From positions 2,046,001 to 2,110,000 of the forward strand of contig VSJF01000003.1 in assembly GCA_009739215.1 (NCBI GenBank): a stretch of DNA of 64,000 bases, read 5' to 3'. The DNA comes from Floccularia luteovirens. Lineage: Eukaryota > Basidiomycota > Agaricomycetes > Agaricales > Squamanitaceae. Shown here in pieces: positions 60,067 through 64,000 of this stretch (its first letter is position 1; each line of letters starts with the position of its first letter). The notes below the pieces were generated by a model that was given only the letters and a program-made list of their open reading frames with translations, had not been told where the DNA came from and ran no database searches. A program made the translations under genes and the position numbers.

Positions 60067-61771
60067 ATGCAGGCAGCAACCACCTCTCTCCATCCTCCAC
60101 CACCACACCTTGCTTACCAAAATGTTTACCATACTCCACCTGGTTTGTATAATGTTTTGTAACTCTAGTTTCAAATTTTATTGACCGGTAATCATCAGGA
60201 CCTCAAGATCACGACCTTAAACGACAATACTTGCAACTCTTGCCTCCTCAACAAATCATCGAAATATGCCTAGCTTTCGAGATCCACGCACCTCATTTTG
60301 TAAAAGGTTCAATATGGCCTCCGAATATCAATGCTGCTATCGAAGGTTTACGAAAACCACCAGCTACAAATGATACACAAAATGGTGCCGCTCAAGAGCC
60401 CGCTGTAATGGATTCATTAGCGGAAACTGCTCAGACCTCAACACCATCACAAACGCCTACTGAACCACGACCGCCAGACAAGAAAGGTGATGTACCGCGA
60501 GTGTCTGAAGAACCGAATGGATCAAGTGCACCTACAAGTGCGACTGCAAGCACAAGCACACATCCTAGTTTTCCACCTCATGCTTTTTCATATCCATACT
60601 TCCCTTCTGCGTACCCGCATACTCCTTACTACCCCCCGCCTCCAGGATATCCGCCCTACCCACACTCTCCGTATCCACACTATCCACCTCTATCAAATGG
60701 CTACCATCCAACAACCCCATCTCATCCCCCTGCTCAGAGTTCGCCTGTCCTCAATCAGGCTAATCATAATCATCCAATACAAGAAGCAATGTCGTCCTTA
60801 GGGGATGACCTGCCAAGCTATGAAGAAGATGATTGTTGAAGCTCTCACTGACTGTGCAGATCCAGATGGTTGTGCACCGAAAGATCTTTTTGCTTGGATG
60901 GCATCGCGATATCCTCTCCAGTCCAATTTCCGACCATCGGCAAGTCAAGCCCTACAGAAGGCGTTCAAACGTGGTAGGTTTGAAAAGAGCAATGGAGGGA
61001 AGTATCGGTTGAGCGCAACTTGGGAAGGTGGAAATGTGAGATTATTGTAATTGTCATTCTAGTATTTTACGAATGCTGATCGATTCATAGACATCACGTC
61101 GTACAACTCGGCGTCCTCAAACGCAGTCACAAAATTCAGCAGCGAGTCAAACGCCTTCTAATCCTTTTACACATGCACCTCTAGTACATCACCAGCACCA
61201 GCACCCTCATCCTCCTCATCCTTTCCAGCCACCGGGTTATGGTTATCCTTACCCAACGCCTCCAGGCTTTCCTCCATTTCCTGCACAAAATCAAAATTTC
61301 GCAATGTCTACGACATCCAATGAAAAAACCCTATCCCCATCAGAAAAAGAAGCTGCAGATGCATACGAAGCTGCTAAAACAATCCTCACAGCTATCAATT
61401 TCTCGAACCTACTTCCTTTATCCGTCGCAGATGATACATCAAGGCGGTCAAATACTGCTGAAGCTTCTGATTCCCAACATACACAAACAACATCACCGAC
61501 AGGGATAGAACAACCTGTCCTTCCTTTTGTGAACATTCCACATAGTGACGGTGAGGGTATAGGGAGTAGCCAAGGCTTGTCGAATGCTAGAGCGGAGTTA
61601 CAAGCACATCTGGCGCTGTTGGCAGCTCAACTTGCTGAACTAGCCCATGAAGATGAACCGCCATCAGTGCAAACCGTCACTACACCTGCTACTAATAATC
61701 AAACTCCAACAGCCACAGTTCAGGAAGGTGGAGAGAATAGCGAGGAAGATGATATGGAGGAAGTAATCTAA
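60067..61771 (+). pseudogene. Linker-histone-like (H1/H5 winged-helix) protein, one-base frame break
   Basis: The 5' part reads MQAATTSLHPPPPHLAYQNV, an intron, then GPQDHDLKRQYLQLLPPQQI, IEICLAFEIHAPHFVKGSIW and a Pro/Tyr/His-rich stretch, then SSLGDDLPSYEE. Here the natural continuation MIVEALTDCADPDGCAPKDL, FAWMASRYPLQSNFRPSASQ, ALQKAFKRGRFEKSNGGKYR (an H1/H5 winged helix) lies one base out of frame. An extra G at about 60828 in GAAGAAGATG ends the first frame at once (EEDDC, stop). Downstream there is an intron, then a Gln/Pro/His-rich region and EKEAADAYEAAKTILTAINF, ending EEDDMEEVI. Only one indel, in a GAA repeat, so a sequence error is a real alternative to a pseudogene. Confidence 0.7.
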
Positions 61772-61929
61772 TATATGTACTGTGTATTTCCCTAGTTAGA
61801 TCACGACTTCAATTGCATGCTGCACCAAGTCAGGTTGACATCCACGCTCAATGGGAAAGGAAAAATGTATTCTTTGTATTTGACATAATTTCTAGCAACA
61901 ATCTAGTCCCTGACATTCTCAATATATAT
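61772..61929. other. Convergent 3' region
   Basis: Short spacer between the H1-like gene (plus) and the xylanase remnant (minus); no gene. Confidence 0.4.
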
Positions 61930-64000
61930 TTAAGAAAGAGCAGCGATGAGAGCGTTGTAAGCAGCCTTGGGCCTGTAGTTTGTGTCGAAGAGCAAGGGTT
62001 TTGAGCTTGCACGCCAGGAATTCTAAAACAGGTCGCCAAACTAAGCCTGTCAAATAAAAGGTAGCAATAGCTATGATACGTACCACATCGCTAACTCCTG
62101 AGCTAGTGATAGTAACACAGTTAGGTACTTTCATGCATGCCATGACAACGGTGAGGTAGTCGTCGACTCCTGCACCACCAATGTCGAGGTCGGTAATACC
62201 GACTTGGAGGCCAGTGCTAGCCAGTGCAGTAAGAGCTGCTTGAACACCTCCAGTACCTCCAGCCTAAGCCCGTATTGTTGGTTCTAAATCCAACAGACTA
62301 TGTAGATAGTAGGGATAACTTACATCAAGATGCATTTGCGTGCCAATACCATCGATGATTTTACCGGAAGCATTAATGCGCTTGACGAGTGCAACCATTC
62401 CTTGATTAGAGTTTCAGACCATGGGGCATTTGGTATAGCAATTACAATCGTTACCTCTTGTTTTAAGGTTATCGAAGTCAAGGTTATAAGTCGTTGATGT
62501 AGAGCCTAGGCGGCATATCAAAAACTGCTCTTCTGTGACACAGAAGAACGTACTTGGCAGTGCCGTCAGCAGCACGGGCAGCTTGGAATGCAATAGGTGA
62601 TGAATGACTAAATCCGTTGTTAGAATCCTTCTGAATCTGAATCTGTGAGCATGGTTATTTACCTCGCCAAGAACGTTAGAGAAGACACTTGAGCGTAAGG
62701 AACCATATTCATCAAGGACTTCACTGTTTGGAGATATTGGATGATAAGTGAAAAATTTGGTAATGTAAAGCTGAAGGAACACATACTTGCAGACGTCCCA
62801 CTATCAGCGCCAAAGTTCAATGTTAGTCGTTGTAGTTTTATTTTTGGTGGGGTGAACTTACAGCTGGAAGAAGAGTCAGATCCGATTCATATAAAGCGGG
62901 GGTCTGTATAAGACATACCGTAAAGCTTTCCTTTGTACCTTCCAGCAACGTTGGAAATATGGTCCTGGATGACTGAAGTCTGAAATACGGTGAGTGTCTA
63001 GATGTCAGTTGACAAAGCACTGTTGCTGACCAGGGTTTCCGCGTCGCTAATTGAGGCAGACCCAATCTGGTAGTTGAGAGTGCCAAACTGGGCAGAAATA
63101 AAACGAGTTTTTCTTGGAATGCTCCAATTCAGCAAGTATATGGCTCACCAAGACTACGGCCACGGATCATCTTGCCGTTGGAGACAGCCCAGTTGACGAG
63201 CGCATCAGAATTACCGAAAGTGAATTGGCCGCGACTTGCTGTAAAAAGTTTTACTAATTTGAGGACTCGGTTTATCGGAGACTTACGTTCTGTGGCATCC
63301 CACTGTGTTATTAACATTAATATCAATCAATTATTGAAACTGTATTGAAGATCTTACCATCATCGAGTTTTCCTAAAATATGCGGTGTAAGAAGGTGAGA
63401 GATCTAAAAGCAAGTACTGCTTACAGCTGTTACTTGGCCGAAATCTGACTTCAAAATGGCAGCGTTCACTGAAGCACACATGAGATTGGTTTTTTTTTTC
63501 GTTGATGCCGCTCTGCTACTCACTAGCAATATTGAGGTTTTGAGGATCTGCGGCAGAACCCTATGAGAAGTATCTGAGTATATAGCACAAGTGTAAATTG
63601 TAAAATACGTATACCCAGAAGAGCTTTCCCTTGGCTGTGAATTTCGCGTTCAATCCTGAACCGCCTCCATCGGTAGGTGGGTTTGTTGGGGGGTTGGTGG
63701 GTGCAGGTTCTGGCAAACACCTGAAAGTTCCCATGTCAAGTAGGTCAAATTGAATGAACATTATTAGACATACTGAGAGAACCAGTCGTTGGTGTAAACA
63801 CAAGTACTGCCAGAGATACCTGGAACGAAATTAAGCTTAATGAACATCTCTTCGGTAGTAAGAAACTTACATGTAGTCTATGAACATCAAGGACGACAGA
63901 TTCTGTCGTTAGTAACCATTTACATGAATATTAAAACAAAAGTGGTTTACAGGGCCAGTCCAGCCGTTGCCACCACCTACAGTACTATATCAGGACGACG
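61930..64000 (-). pseudogene. CBM1-GH10 endo-1,4-beta-xylanase, decayed, 5'-partial
   Basis: Minus strand, entering from beyond 64000. CBM1: GGGNGWTGP, TTC, ISGSTCVYTNDWFSQCLPEP, then a Pro/Thr linker. GH10: [186 protein letters not shown], stop 61930-61932. One-base indels break the frame near 63055 (deletion), 62600 and 62493 (insertions). Key residues have changed: the nucleophile Glu of ITELD is Asp (62189-62191), and the conserved RGH is RGR (63156-63158). The gene is rich in microexons (2, 7, 14, 15 and 16 nt). Such damage makes secreted xylanase activity unlikely. Confidence 0.85.

Noticed and set aside
1..64000. CRISPR arrays, bacterial operons or phage features
   Set aside because: None seen; introns, tRNA introns and gene content show the DNA is fungal nuclear.

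Overview
The window looks like nuclear DNA of a basidiomycete fungus, most likely an Agaricomycete (mushroom-type). Genes lie on both strands and are cut by many short introns of about 45-70 nt with GT/AG borders. The gene content is fungal, including an Alg13/Alg3 glycosylation pair, a GH10 xylanase with a cellulose-binding module, an RlpA-like secreted protein and fungal-type Tsc1. I assigned no genus. All protein names come from reading conserved motifs, not from a database search.

Layout: 3-2842 (+) APC3/Cdc27, 5' end outside the window; 3554-4453 (+) acidic Ser-rich orphan; 4795-5856 (-) SRR1-like protein; 6449-7169 (-) Tma20/MCTS1 with two frameshifts; 7548-9660 (-) decayed exportin-1 copy; 10129-10760 (-) retrotransposon gag remnant; 11223-15346 (-) and 15865-19987 (-) two complete exportin-1 (Crm1) genes; 20357-21689 (+) broken quinone-oxidoreductase gene; 21813-22452 (+) ALG13; 22690-23695 (-) RlpA-like secreted protein; 24213-25211 (+) 2OG-Fe(II) oxygenase; 25224-25720 (-) RRP3 tail fragment; 27073-28678 (-) RRP3 helicase; 28901-33564 (-) TRAPPII Trs130; tRNA-Asn(GTT) and tRNA-Ser(GCT); 34124-35455 (-) phosphoserine aminotransferase; 36160-36861 (-) hypothetical; 37277-39777 (-) Hsp90; 40093-43054 (-) Tsc1; 43365-44125 (+) NAC-alpha; 44249-45246 (-) Trm9; 45815-47669 (+) GH5 glucanase with two frameshifts; 47842-49375 (+) ALG3; 49831-51012 (-) TBP; 51364-51627 (-) possible small membrane protein; 51894-54494 (-) Vps1-type dynamin; 55556-57184 (+) GH88-like hydrolase; 57398-58002 (-) NTF2; 58232-59817 (+) conserved Ser-rich protein; 60067-61771 (+) H1-like winged-helix protein with a one-base frame break; 61930-64000 (-) decayed CBM1-GH10 xylanase, 5' end outside the window.

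The most interesting signal is the exportin-1 tandem array. Two copies keep complete reading frames and a third is a decayed remnant. At the position of the leptomycin-B-reactive cysteine (LLGLCE motif) the copy at 15865-19987 has Cys and the copy at 11223-15346 has Val. This suggests a drug-sensitive and an inhibitor-insensitive exportin side by side, possibly kept as resistance to microbial Crm1 inhibitors. That role is inference.

A second theme is uneven gene decay. Core genes (APC3, exportin, Rrp3, Trs130, Hsp90, Tsc1, TBP, Vps1, NTF2) read cleanly through every splice junction. Five dispensable-type genes (Tma20, quinone oxidoreductase, GH5, H1-like, GH10) carry single-base indels or a stop. 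The GH10 gene also contains several microexons, including an apparent 2-nt exon.
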